A stretch of 52,383 nucleotides of DNA, taken from the NCBI RefSeq assembly GCF_011682065.1, contig NZ_VUYU01000041.1, positions 1 through 52,383 of the forward strand, read 5' to 3'. Numbering within the stretch: the first letter of the stretch is position 1; the number at the start of each line of letters is the position of its first letter. Under the pieces are notes generated by a model. The model saw nothing but the letters and a program-made list of their open reading frames with translations, ran no database searches and was not told where the DNA came from. The translations under genes and the position numbers were made by a program. Below, one piece after another: positions 45,620 to 52,383 of the stretch. This DNA comes from Massilia rubra (GTDB lineage: Bacteria; Pseudomonadota; Gammaproteobacteria; Burkholderiales; Burkholderiaceae_D).

Positions 45620-46786
45620 TCAGTACGCGGCGCTGTAGATGCGGTGGATATCGTCGCGCGTCAGCTCGCGCGGGTTGTTACCGAGCAGGCGGGTTTGCAG
45701 CATCGCATCGTCGGCCAGCTTGTCGATATCGGATTCGCCCACGCCGACCTGGCGCAGGGCGGTCTGGATGCCGGTTTGCGCAGCGATTTTTTCCATCGCC
45801 GCGATCAGGGCATTGGCGCGCGCTTCGTCGCTTCCGCTCGCGCCCGGATCGACAATCTGCGCCAGCTCGGCGTAATGCGCGCTCGCGTGCGACAGGTTAA
45901 AGCGCAGCACATGCGGCAACACCAGCGAATTCGACAAGCCATGTGGCACGTGAAATATGCCGCCGATCGGGTAGGCGAGGGCATGCACCGCCGCCACCGG
46001 CGCGTTGGAAAACGCCTGGCCGGCGAAGCAGGCGCCCAGCAGCATGGCCTGGCGCGCCGCCAGATCGCCGCCGTGTTCGCAAGCGCGCAGCAGGTTGCGC
46101 GACAGCAGAGACAAGGCCTGGCGCGCCAGGTTGTCCGACATCGGGTTCTTCTTATGCTTGCTGGTGAAGGCTTCGATGGCGTGCACCATCGCATCGATGC
46201 CGGTGGCGGCCGTCACCAGCGGCGGCAGGCCGAGCGTCAGTTGCGCGTCCAGGATCGCCAGGTCGGCGTACAACTGCGGCGCCACCACGCCCATCTTGGT
46301 GGTCGCGCCGGTGGTGACGATGGCGATGTTGGTCACTTCCGACCCGGTGCCGGCGGTCGTCGGAATCTGCACCAAGGGCAGCCGTTTGCCGCGCACATTG
46401 CCGATGCCGTAGATCTGGCTGAGCGGCTGCTCGCCGCCGGCCAGTACTGCAATAAGTTTGGCCACATCCATCGAACTGCCGCCCCCCAGGCCGATGACGA
46501 GGTCGGCATCGTGCCGGCGCGCCACTTCCACCGCTTGCAGCACCACCGATTCCGGCGGGTCGGCGACGACGTCGGACCAGACGTGGACCGCGATATTTTC
46601 CTGTTCCAGCGAGCGCTGCGGAGCGCCGACCAGGCCGGTGCCGAGAAAGCCCGGGTCGGTCACGATCAGCGCGCGGCGCGCATCGGGGAAGTGGCTGCGG
46701 ACCAGGGAACCGAGCCGGCTGCTCGCGCCCGGACCGGAAACGAGGTGGGGAACGGTACTGAAACTGAACTCGGCGGACTCGGTCAT
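45620..46786 (-). CDS. Iron-containing alcohol dehydrogenase
   Basis: A 388-aa family III dehydrogenase. GLGGGSSMDVAK binds NAD, IPTTAGTGSEVT is the family signature, and metal ligands are visible in DAMVHAIEAF and HALAYPIGGIFHVPHGLSNSL (Asp/His residues). It oxidises or reduces short alcohols or polyol-derived aldehydes. The convergent SDR ends one base away. Its position beside the polyol module suggests a role in the same catabolism, but the substrate is not determined. Confidence 0.92.
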   Translation of the reverse strand: MTESAEFSFSTVPHLVSGPGASSRLGSLVRSHFPDARRALIVTDPGFLGTGLVGAPQRSLEQENIAVHVWSDVVADPPESVVLQAVEVARRHDADLVIGLGGGSSMDVAKLIAVLAGGEQPLSQIYGIGNVRGKRLPLVQIPTTAGTGSEVTNIAIVTTGATTKMGVVAPQLYADLAILDAQLTLGLPPLVTAATGIDAMVHAIEAFTSKHKKNPMSDNLARQALSLLSRNLLRACEHGGDLAARQAMLLGACFAGQAFSNAPVAAVHALAYPIGGIFHVPHGLSNSLVLPHVLRFNLSHASAHYAELAQIVDPGASGSDEARANALIAAMEKIAAQTGIQTALRQVGVGESDIDKLADDAMLQTRLLGNNPRELTRDDIHRIYSAAY

Positions 46787-46929
46787 TGGGCACCTCTTGG
46801 TCGATGGGAGATGTCAAAAGCTTACACCATTGGCGCAGCGGGCAGGAAAATGGCCGGAGGAAACGTCCATCGGATTTCTTACGTACAATATCTGGCTGTG
46901 CTGTTCCGCCCCCATTGCCTGGAAAATTC

Positions 46930-47694
46930 ATGATCGATTTCGCCTTACTCGGATGCGCGGCTTTTCTCGCCGGCTTGGTAGATGCTGTTGTTGGCGGAGG
47001 CGGATTGATCCAGGTACCTGTGCTGTTCTCGGTGTTTCCACGTGAAGTACCGGCGACCTTGTTGGGAACGAGCAAGTTCGCGGGCATCTTCGGTACGGGC
47101 GCTGCGGCCGTCAATTACGCGCGCAAGGTGAGGGTGGCCTGGAGCGCGGCCGCGCCGGCGGCGGTGTCGGCCTTGTTGCTGTCGTTTGCCGGTGCTTACA
47201 CGGTGACCAAGGTGCCGGCCGATTTCGTGCGGACCGCGCTGCCGTTCGTGCTGGTGGCGGTCGCCGTATACACCTTCCGCAAGAAGGATTTCGGCAGCGT
47301 CCACGCACCATTGCACAGCGGCGCGACCGAGCGCTGGGTGGCGGTGGGCATCGGCGCGGCCATTGGTTTCTACGACGGCTTCTTCGGTCCCGGCACCGGC
47401 AGCTTCTTGCTGTTCCTGTATGTGCGCTTTTTCGGGTTCGATTTCCTCAGCGCCTCGGCTGCGGCCAAGGTGGTCAACGTAGCCTGCAATCTGTCGGCGC
47501 TGATGTGGTTCGGCTACAGCGGCCATATCCTCTGGCAACTCGGCTTGCTGATGGCGGTGTGCCAGGTCGCCGGTTCGCTGGTCGGCACCAAGCTCGCGAT
47601 CAAGCACGGCAGCGCGTTTGTGCGCAAACTGTTCCTGGTCGTGGTCAGCCTGCTGATCGTGAAGACGAGCTACGACGCCATCGTGAAGTGGTGA
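46930..47694 (+). CDS. TSUP-family (TauE/SafE) membrane permease
   Basis: A 254-aa inner-membrane protein with about seven or eight hydrophobic segments in two repeats. AAFLAGLVDAVVGGGGLIQVP at the N-terminus and GFYDGFFGPGTGSFLLF in the middle are the paired TSUP signatures. The family moves sulfite, sulfonates or other anions. The ATG at 46930 fits the family start; the frame is open upstream without support. parS sites begin two bases after its stop. Confidence 0.9.
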   Translation: MIDFALLGCAAFLAGLVDAVVGGGGLIQVPVLFSVFPREVPATLLGTSKFAGIFGTGAAAVNYARKVRVAWSAAAPAAVSALLLSFAGAYTVTKVPADFVRTALPFVLVAVAVYTFRKKDFGSVHAPLHSGATERWVAVGIGAAIGFYDGFFGPGTGSFLLFLYVRFFGFDFLSASAAAKVVNVACNLSALMWFGYSGHILWQLGLLMAVCQVAGSLVGTKLAIKHGSAFVRKLFLVVVSLLIVKTSYDAIVKW

Positions 47695-47695
47695 T

Positions 47696-47711
47696 TGTTT
47701 CACGTGGAACA
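47696..47711. promoter_or_regulatory. parS-like site A upstream of mnmG
   Basis: TGTTTCACGTGGAACA, one mismatch from TGTTTCACGTGAAACA. It starts just after the permease stop codon. ParB is expected to load here and organise the origin region. Confidence 0.9.
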
Positions 47712-47730
47712 GCGCCCAAGCCATGCTGGA

Positions 47731-47746
47731 TGTTCCACGTGAAACC
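47731..47746. promoter_or_regulatory. parS-like site B upstream of mnmG
   Basis: TGTTCCACGTGAAACC, two mismatches from the consensus, 35 bp after site A. Confidence 0.85.
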
Positions 47747-47767
47747 ATCGAACTTCGTCAAATAGCA

Positions 47768-47783
47768 CGTTCCACGTGAAACA
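47768..47783. promoter_or_regulatory. parS-like site C upstream of mnmG
   Basis: CGTTCCACGTGAAACA, two mismatches from the consensus, 37 bp after site B. The three sites are spaced 35-37 bp apart on the same side of mnmG. Confidence 0.87.
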
Positions 47784-47843
47784 CTCCGTTGCGAGAAAAT
47801 CGCAGATTCTGGGTGCAAAAGAGTCGAGGGTCTGAAAAGACTC

Positions 47844-47849
47844 TATAAT
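47844..47849 (+). promoter_or_regulatory. Putative -10 box for mnmG
   Basis: A perfect TATAAT within CTCTATAATCGGG, 33 bp before the mnmG start. The -35 region is not clear. A transcript from here could extend through rsmG. Confidence 0.5.
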
Positions 47850-47881
47850 CGGGCCTCATCTCCCTCGCTCTACACTCCATC

Positions 47882-49813
47882 ATGCTATTTCCAACTGAAT
47901 TCGACGTCATCGTCGTCGGCGGCGGCCATGCCGGCACCGAGGCTGCGCTCGCTTCTGCCCGCATGGGCCAGAAGACTTTGCTGCTCACCCATAACATCGA
48001 GACGCTCGGCCAGATGTCTTGCAACCCCTCCATCGGCGGCATCGGCAAGGGTCACCTGGTCAAGGAAGTCGACGCCATGGGCGGCGCCATGGCGATTGCC
48101 ACGGACGAATCCGGTATCCAGTTTCGCATCCTGAACTCGTCCAAAGGCCCGGCCGTACGGGCCACCCGCGCGCAAGCCGACCGCATCCTGTACAAGCAAG
48201 CGATCCGCTCGCGCCTGGAAAACCAGCCGAACCTGTGGCTGTTCCAGCAGGCAGTGGACGACCTGATGCTTGAAGGCGACCGCGTGGTCGGGGCGGTGAC
48301 CCAGATCGGCATCAAGTTCCGCGCCCGCGCGGTCGTGCTGACGGCTGGTACTTTTCTCGACGGGAAGATCCACGTCGGCCTGCAAAACTACTCGGCCGGC
48401 CGTGCCGGCGATCCGCCGGCGATTTCGCTCTCCGCGCGCCTGAAAGAAATGAAGCTTCCGCAAGGCCGCCTGAAGACCGGCACGCCGCCGCGCATCGATG
48501 GCCGCAGCATCGACTTTTCGCAGATGTCCGAGCAACCGGGCGACCTCGATCCGGTGCCGGTGTTTTCGGTCATGGGCAACACCGCCATGCACCCGCGCCA
48601 GGTGCCGTGCTGGGTCACGCATACGAATGCGCAGACGCACGACATCATCCGCGCCGGCCTGGACCGCAGCCCGATGTACACCGGCGTCATCGAAGGCGTC
48701 GGCCCGCGCTACTGCCCGTCGATCGAAGACAAGATTCACCGCTTCTCGGGCAAGGAATCGCACCAGATTTTCCTCGAGCCCGAAGGCTTGACGACCAACG
48801 AATTCTATCCAAACGGTATCTCGACCAGCCTGCCGTTCGACGTGCAGATCGCCCTGGTGCGCTCGATGAAGGGCATGGAAAACGCTTTCATCCTGCGCCC
48901 GGGCTACGCCATCGAATACGACTATTTCGACCCGCGCGGCCTGAAAACCTCGCTCGAAACCAAGGCGGTGCAAGGCTTGTTCTTTGCCGGCCAGATCAAC
49001 GGCACCACCGGTTACGAAGAAGCGGCGGCGCAAGGCATGCTGGCCGGTATCAACGCGGCGCTGTTGACGCGCGGCCAGGATGCCTGGATTCCGGGCCGTT
49101 CGGAAGCATATCTGGGCGTGCTGGTGGATGACTTAACGACGCAAGGCGTGGCCGAGCCGTACCGCATGTTCACCAGCCGCGCCGAATATCGCCTGAGCCT
49201 GCGTGAAGACAATGCCGACATGCGCCTGACCGAAATCGGGCGCAAACTCGGTTGCGTGGGCGACGCCCAGTGGGAAGCATTCGAGCGCAAGCGCGAAGCG
49301 GTCGCCGTCGAACTGGAACGCCTGCGCACCACCTGGGTGAACCCGCGCATCCTCGCCAGTACCGAGTCGGAACGTGTGATCGGCCAGGCCATCGAACGCG
49401 AATACTCCTTGGCCGACTTGCTGCGCCGTCCCGGCGTGGACTACGACAAGCTGATGGGTTTGTCCGGCGTGGAAGGCCAGGCGCTTGCCGGCCCCGGTGT
49501 TGATGACCCTGCGGTCAAGGAACAGGTCGAAATCCAGCTCAAATACGCCGGCTATATCGACCGCCAGGCCAAGGAAGTCGAGCGGCACGACCACTATGAA
49601 AACCTCAAATTGCCGGCTGGATTCGACTACCTCGACATCACCGCGCTGTCGATCGAGGTGCGCCAGAAGCTCGACAAGCAACGTCCCGAGACCTTGGGAC
49701 AGGCGTCGCGCATCTCGGGTGTGACGCCGGCGGCCATCTCGCTGTTGCTGGTGCATTTGAAAAAGCGTGGCGCGAAAGGGTTCGCCACGCTCAACGAGGA
49801 GTTGGCAGGATGA
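47882..49813 (+). CDS. mnmG: tRNA uridine 5-carboxymethylaminomethyl modification enzyme MnmG (GidA)
   Basis: With MnmE, this FAD enzyme modifies U34 of certain tRNAs, which supports correct decoding. The 643-aa protein starts with [20 protein letters not shown] (FAD-binding, about 8-27), followed by [31 protein letters not shown], and [16 protein letters not shown] signatures, and has a C-terminal helical domain that binds MnmE and tRNA. The order mnmG-rsmG-parA-parB is typical of the origin-proximal region of betaproteobacteria. Its stop overlaps rsmG in ATGA. mnmE is not in the window. Confidence 0.97.
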   Translation: MLFPTEFDVIVVGGGHAGTEAALASARMGQKTLLLTHNIETLGQMSCNPSIGGIGKGHLVKEVDAMGGAMAIATDESGIQFRILNSSKGPAVRATRAQADRILYKQAIRSRLENQPNLWLFQQAVDDLMLEGDRVVGAVTQIGIKFRARAVVLTAGTFLDGKIHVGLQNYSAGRAGDPPAISLSARLKEMKLPQGRLKTGTPPRIDGRSIDFSQMSEQPGDLDPVPVFSVMGNTAMHPRQVPCWVTHTNAQTHDIIRAGLDRSPMYTGVIEGVGPRYCPSIEDKIHRFSGKESHQIFLEPEGLTTNEFYPNGISTSLPFDVQIALVRSMKGMENAFILRPGYAIEYDYFDPRGLKTSLETKAVQGLFFAGQINGTTGYEEAAAQGMLAGINAALLTRGQDAWIPGRSEAYLGVLVDDLTTQGVAEPYRMFTSRAEYRLSLREDNADMRLTEIGRKLGCVGDAQWEAFERKREAVAVELERLRTTWVNPRILASTESERVIGQAIEREYSLADLLRRPGVDYDKLMGLSGVEGQALAGPGVDDPAVKEQVEIQLKYAGYIDRQAKEVERHDHYENLKLPAGFDYLDITALSIEVRQKLDKQRPETLGQASRISGVTPAAISLLLVHLKKRGAKGFATLNEELAG

Positions 49814-50466
49814 AGTTTTTCGACCGTAACGCCATTGCGCCCGTACTGGCCAATGGCATCAAAGAACTCAAGCTGGACCTGAGCGAACAGCAGCACGCGC
49901 AATTGCTCGACTACCTGGCGCTGCTGCACAAGTGGAATTCGGTCTACAACCTGACCTCGGTGCGCGATCCGATGCAGATGGCAACCCACCATGCGCTCGA
50001 TTCGCTGGCCGCGGTGTCGGCCTTCGAGGGCGCGGCCAGCGTGCTCGACGTCGGGGCAGGGGGCGGACTGCCCGGCATCGTGCTGGCGATTGCCCGGCCG
50101 GGCATGTTAGTGGCCCTGATCGATACCGTGCACAAGAAAACCGCGTTCCTCACGCAAGTCAAAGCCGAGCTGGGCTTGGCCAACGTGACCGTGCACACGG
50201 CGCGCGTGGAGCAGCTGCAGGTGCCGCACAAATTCGACGTCATCACCTCGCGCGCTTTTGCCGACCTGTCCGACTTTGTGAACTGGTCGGGACACCTGCT
50301 GGCCGAGGGCGGCAAATTCATTGCCTTGAAAGGCACTGCGCCGGCGGACGAACAAGAACGGCTGCCGGCCGACTGGAAAGTGAGCGAATTGCGGCCTATC
50401 CAGGTTCCAGGACTGCAAGCGGAACGGCATCTGGTTTTTATCGAAAAGAACCTGCGCACAGAATAA
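49810..50466 (+). CDS. rsmG: 16S rRNA (guanine527-N7)-methyltransferase
   Basis: RsmG (GidB) methylates N7 of G527 in 16S rRNA; its loss in other bacteria gives low-level streptomycin resistance. The 218-aa protein has the SAM-binding [18 protein letters not shown] (about 76-93), the [14 protein letters not shown] N-terminal motif ([13 protein letters not shown]), and [12 protein letters not shown]. It starts within the mnmG stop (ATGA), so translation is coupled. An A+T-rich palindromic segment separates it from parA. Confidence 0.96.
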   Translation: MKFFDRNAIAPVLANGIKELKLDLSEQQHAQLLDYLALLHKWNSVYNLTSVRDPMQMATHHALDSLAAVSAFEGAASVLDVGAGGGLPGIVLAIARPGMLVALIDTVHKKTAFLTQVKAELGLANVTVHTARVEQLQVPHKFDVITSRAFADLSDFVNWSGHLLAEGGKFIALKGTAPADEQERLPADWKVSELRPIQVPGLQAERHLVFIEKNLRTE

Positions 50467-50555
50467 ATCGTATAAATCATATAAACGGTTTATATCGTTT
50501 AAACCGTATAAATCGAATAAACGGTTTATACGATTAAAACAGTATAAATCGTTTG
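50463..50555. repeat. A+T-rich palindromic array between rsmG and parA
   Basis: ATAAACGGTTTATA occurs twice (50481-50494 and 50517-50530), 36 bp apart, and each copy is nearly self-complementary. Complementary variants (TTTAAACCGTATAAATCG) and partial copies of AAATCGTATAAATC fill the rest. It is just upstream of parA, and may be a ParA-, or other-protein operator, or a transcription stop. Confidence 0.8.
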
Positions 50556-50580
50556 CATCAAAACTATCATAAGAGCATAC

Positions 50581-51351
50581 ATGGCGAAAATATTTTGCGT
50601 TGCAAATCAAAAGGGCGGGGTAGGCAAGACCACCACCAGCGTTAACCTGTCGGCGGGCCTGGCCAAACTGGACCAGCGCGTGCTGCTGGTCGACCTGGAC
50701 CCGCAGGGCAACGCGACCATGGGCGCCGGCATCAACAAGGCCGGGCTCAAGGCATCAACCTATGAAGTGCTGCTGGGCGAGGCCGAGGTCAGCGCGGCGC
50801 GCACGCGTTCGGAAGCGGGGCGCTTCGACGTGCTGCCATCGAACCGCGAACTGGCCGGCGCCGAAGTCGAGATGGTCGAACTGGAAAACCGCGAGCGCCG
50901 CCTGAAGGATGCGCTGGCCTCGGTCGACAAGGATTACGACTTCATCCTGATCGACTGCCCGCCGGCCCTGTCGATGCTGACCCTCAACGGCCTGTGCGCC
51001 GCGCACGGCGTGATCATCCCGATGCAGTGCGAGTACTACGCGCTGGAAGGATTGTCCGACCTGGTCAACACCATCAAGAAGGTGCACGCCAACCTGAACA
51101 CCGACCTGAAGATCATCGGCCTGCTGCGCGTCATGTTCGATCCGCGCATGACCCTCTCGCAACAGGTGTCGGCCCAGCTCGAGCAGCACTTCGGCGACAA
51201 GGTCTTCAATACCATCATCCCGCGCAACGTGCGCTTGGCCGAAGCGCCGTCGTACGGCGTGCCGGGCGTGGTGTTCGATCCGTCCTCGAAAGGGGCGCAG
51301 GCCTACATCGCCTTTGGCGCCGAGATGGTCGAACGCATCAAGACAATGTAA
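50581..51351 (+). CDS. parA: Chromosome partitioning ATPase ParA (Soj)
   Basis: A 256-aa ParA/MinD-type ATPase. The deviant Walker A is KGGVGKTT (11-18), with both signature lysines, and the Walker A' and B regions follow (LLVDLDPQGNATMG, ILIDCPPAL). It forms ATP-dependent dimers on DNA and pulls ParB-parS complexes apart during segregation. The short N-terminus without a DNA-binding extension marks it as the chromosomal type Ib-like/Soj form. parB follows 33 bp later. parS sites lie upstream of mnmG and in the hydrolase gene. Confidence 0.97.
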   Translation: MAKIFCVANQKGGVGKTTTSVNLSAGLAKLDQRVLLVDLDPQGNATMGAGINKAGLKASTYEVLLGEAEVSAARTRSEAGRFDVLPSNRELAGAEVEMVELENRERRLKDALASVDKDYDFILIDCPPALSMLTLNGLCAAHGVIIPMQCEYYALEGLSDLVNTIKKVHANLNTDLKIIGLLRVMFDPRMTLSQQVSAQLEQHFGDKVFNTIIPRNVRLAEAPSYGVPGVVFDPSSKGAQAYIAFGAEMVERIKTM

Positions 51352-51384
51352 ACATACGCATCACACAAAATAGGCAGCAAACAT

Positions 51385-52263
51385 ATGGCAACCAAAAAAC
51401 TCAAGGGGCTCGGTCGCGGGCTAGACGCGCTGCTGGGCGGCGACGGCGAGGGCGCCAAGCCTGACACGCCGTCGGTGCTGGCCGTGCATCAGATGCAGGC
51501 CGGTAAATACCAGCCGCGCACGCGCATGGACGAAGGCGCGCTCAACGAACTGGCCGCCTCGATCAAAACCCAGGGCATCATGCAACCGGTGCTGGTGCGC
51601 CCGATCGGGCAGGACACGCTGACCGGCGCGGTGCGTTACGAGATCATCGCCGGCGAACGGCGCTTCCGCGCGGCGCAGCTGGCCGGGCTGAACGAAATCC
51701 CGGTGCTGGTGCGCGACGTGGACGACCAGGCCGCGGCCGCAATGGCGCTGATCGAGAACATCCAGCGCGAGGACCTCAATCCGCTGGAAGAGGCGCAGGG
51801 CATCCATCGCCTGATCTCGGATTTCAACTTCACGCACGAGCAGGCGGCGAGCGCGGTGGGACGTTCGCGCAGCGCGGTGTCGAATTTGCTGCGCCTGATG
51901 AACCTGGCCGCGCCGGTGCAAACCATGCTCATGGCCGGCGATGTGGACATGGGTCACGCGCGCGCCTTGCTGGCGGTGGACGCGGCCAGCCAGATCGCGC
52001 TGGCCAACCAGGTGGTGGCAAAACGCCTGTCGGTACGCGAGACCGAAAAGCTGGTGGCCAGGGAACTGGAAGAGCAGGCCAACCCGAGCACGACCCGGCA
52101 GAAGGAAAAATCGGGAGATATTGCCAGATTGGAAGAAGAGCTGTCCGACAAGCTGGCCACGCCGGTGTTGTTCAAGATGGGCGCGAAGGGCAGGGGACAG
52201 ATGATCATCGACTTTGCCGATCTGGATATTCTCGATGGCGTACTGGCGCGCTTGCGCGCATAA
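51385..52263 (+). CDS. parB: Chromosome partitioning protein ParB (Spo0J)
   Basis: A 292-aa CTP-dependent clamp that loads at parS. It begins with a ParA-interacting segment (MATKKLKGLGRGLDALLGG, with LGRGLDALL). The CTPase motif is visible in GERRFRAAQ (residues 90-98) and ENIQREDLNPLEEA. The helix-turn-helix (about 151-170, HEQAASAVGRSRSAVSNLLR) reads parS. A dimerisation tail ends in DFADLDILDGVLARLRA. Complete, although only 120 bases precede the window end. Confidence 0.97.
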   Translation: MATKKLKGLGRGLDALLGGDGEGAKPDTPSVLAVHQMQAGKYQPRTRMDEGALNELAASIKTQGIMQPVLVRPIGQDTLTGAVRYEIIAGERRFRAAQLAGLNEIPVLVRDVDDQAAAAMALIENIQREDLNPLEEAQGIHRLISDFNFTHEQAASAVGRSRSAVSNLLRLMNLAAPVQTMLMAGDVDMGHARALLAVDAASQIALANQVVAKRLSVRETEKLVARELEEQANPSTTRQKEKSGDIARLEEELSDKLATPVLFKMGAKGRGQMIIDFADLDILDGVLARLRA

Positions 52264-52299
52264 GCCGTCAACGTCATCGTTCCTGCCACTGCCTTCGTC

Positions 52300-52383
52300 G
52301 TTACCCCGCCCGGGGGGCCCCCAGGTTGTCGCGCCGGTGGGGGCGGCGGGGGGGGCCGTGGGTTGCCGCCGGGGCGGGGCCGC
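52300..52383. other. Abnormally G-rich window end, probable low-quality sequence
   Basis: From about 52300 the sequence becomes a chain of G and C homopolymers (GGGGGGCCCCC-type runs) with no codon structure. Real high-G+C DNA in this window does not look like this. It is most likely degraded base calling at a contig end; no gene is called. Confidence 0.6.

Noticed and set aside
47031-47050. CCACGTGAAGTA in the permease gene as a parS
   Set aside because: The left arm is out of register around CACGTG and the right arm has two mismatches.

Overview
The window looks like a chromosomal contig of a high-G+C betaproteobacterium of the Oxalobacteraceae (Massilia/Duganella-like). The evidence is the strong G/C third-position bias, a glmS with an intact attTn7-type 3' end, an mnmG-rsmG-parA-parB partition cluster, Burkholderiales-type putA and liv loci, and parS sites close to the TGTTTCACGTGAAACA consensus. 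Genus is inferred from gene content only. The left edge lies inside an IS66-like transposase and the last ~80 bases are abnormally G-rich, so both ends are probably contig ends.

Bases 1-5855 are an accessory island of visibly lower G+C, directly downstream of glmS. After an IS66-like end comes a minus-strand operon read from about 5316 down to 295: a TIR protein; a broken ThsB-type TIR gene (three lesions); a SLOG-domain/patatin fusion; a second TIR protein with a Cys cluster; and an unrecognised gene with a Rossmann-like glycine loop. This resembles Thoeris and CBASS logic (TIR makes a nucleotide signal, SLOG senses it, an effector kills), but with a phospholipase in place of ThsA's NADase. 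It is the best candidate for an undescribed system here.

Bases 5856-26932 are mostly core genome: glmS, an Lrp regulator, a two-gene ABC exporter with degenerate ATPase motifs, glmU, a lipoprotein, rsmD-coaD-ferredoxin, a chalcone-isomerase-like secreted protein, two LysR regulators, azoR, a chemotaxis receptor with a C-terminal sensor-like domain, an Lrp regulator divergent from putA-ald, and an MTA/SAH nucleosidase. Between the exporter and glmU are an 18-bp tandem repeat and a stack of nested palindromes.

Bases 26933-27908 hold no credible gene. They carry many DnaA boxes, a duplicated 76-bp box module, an A+T-rich stretch and a TAG-repeat resembling a DnaA-trio. With parS sites at 37.0 and 47.7 kb and parAB at 50.6 kb, this is a candidate chromosomal oriC.

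Bases 27909-46786 are metabolic: nitronate monooxygenase, a GMC oxidoreductase, a five-gene branched-chain-type ABC importer (livGFKHM) interrupted by a nested palindrome, an epoxide-hydrolase-like enzyme, a MarR/tautomerase pair sharing a putative operator, and a complete polyol (mannitol/sorbitol/arabitol) module: mtlEFGK, mannitol dehydrogenase, an AraC regulator, a divergent sorbitol-dehydrogenase-like SDR and an iron alcohol dehydrogenase. Bases 46930-52263 contain a TSUP permease, three parS sites, mnmG, rsmG, an A+T-rich palindromic array, parA and parB.
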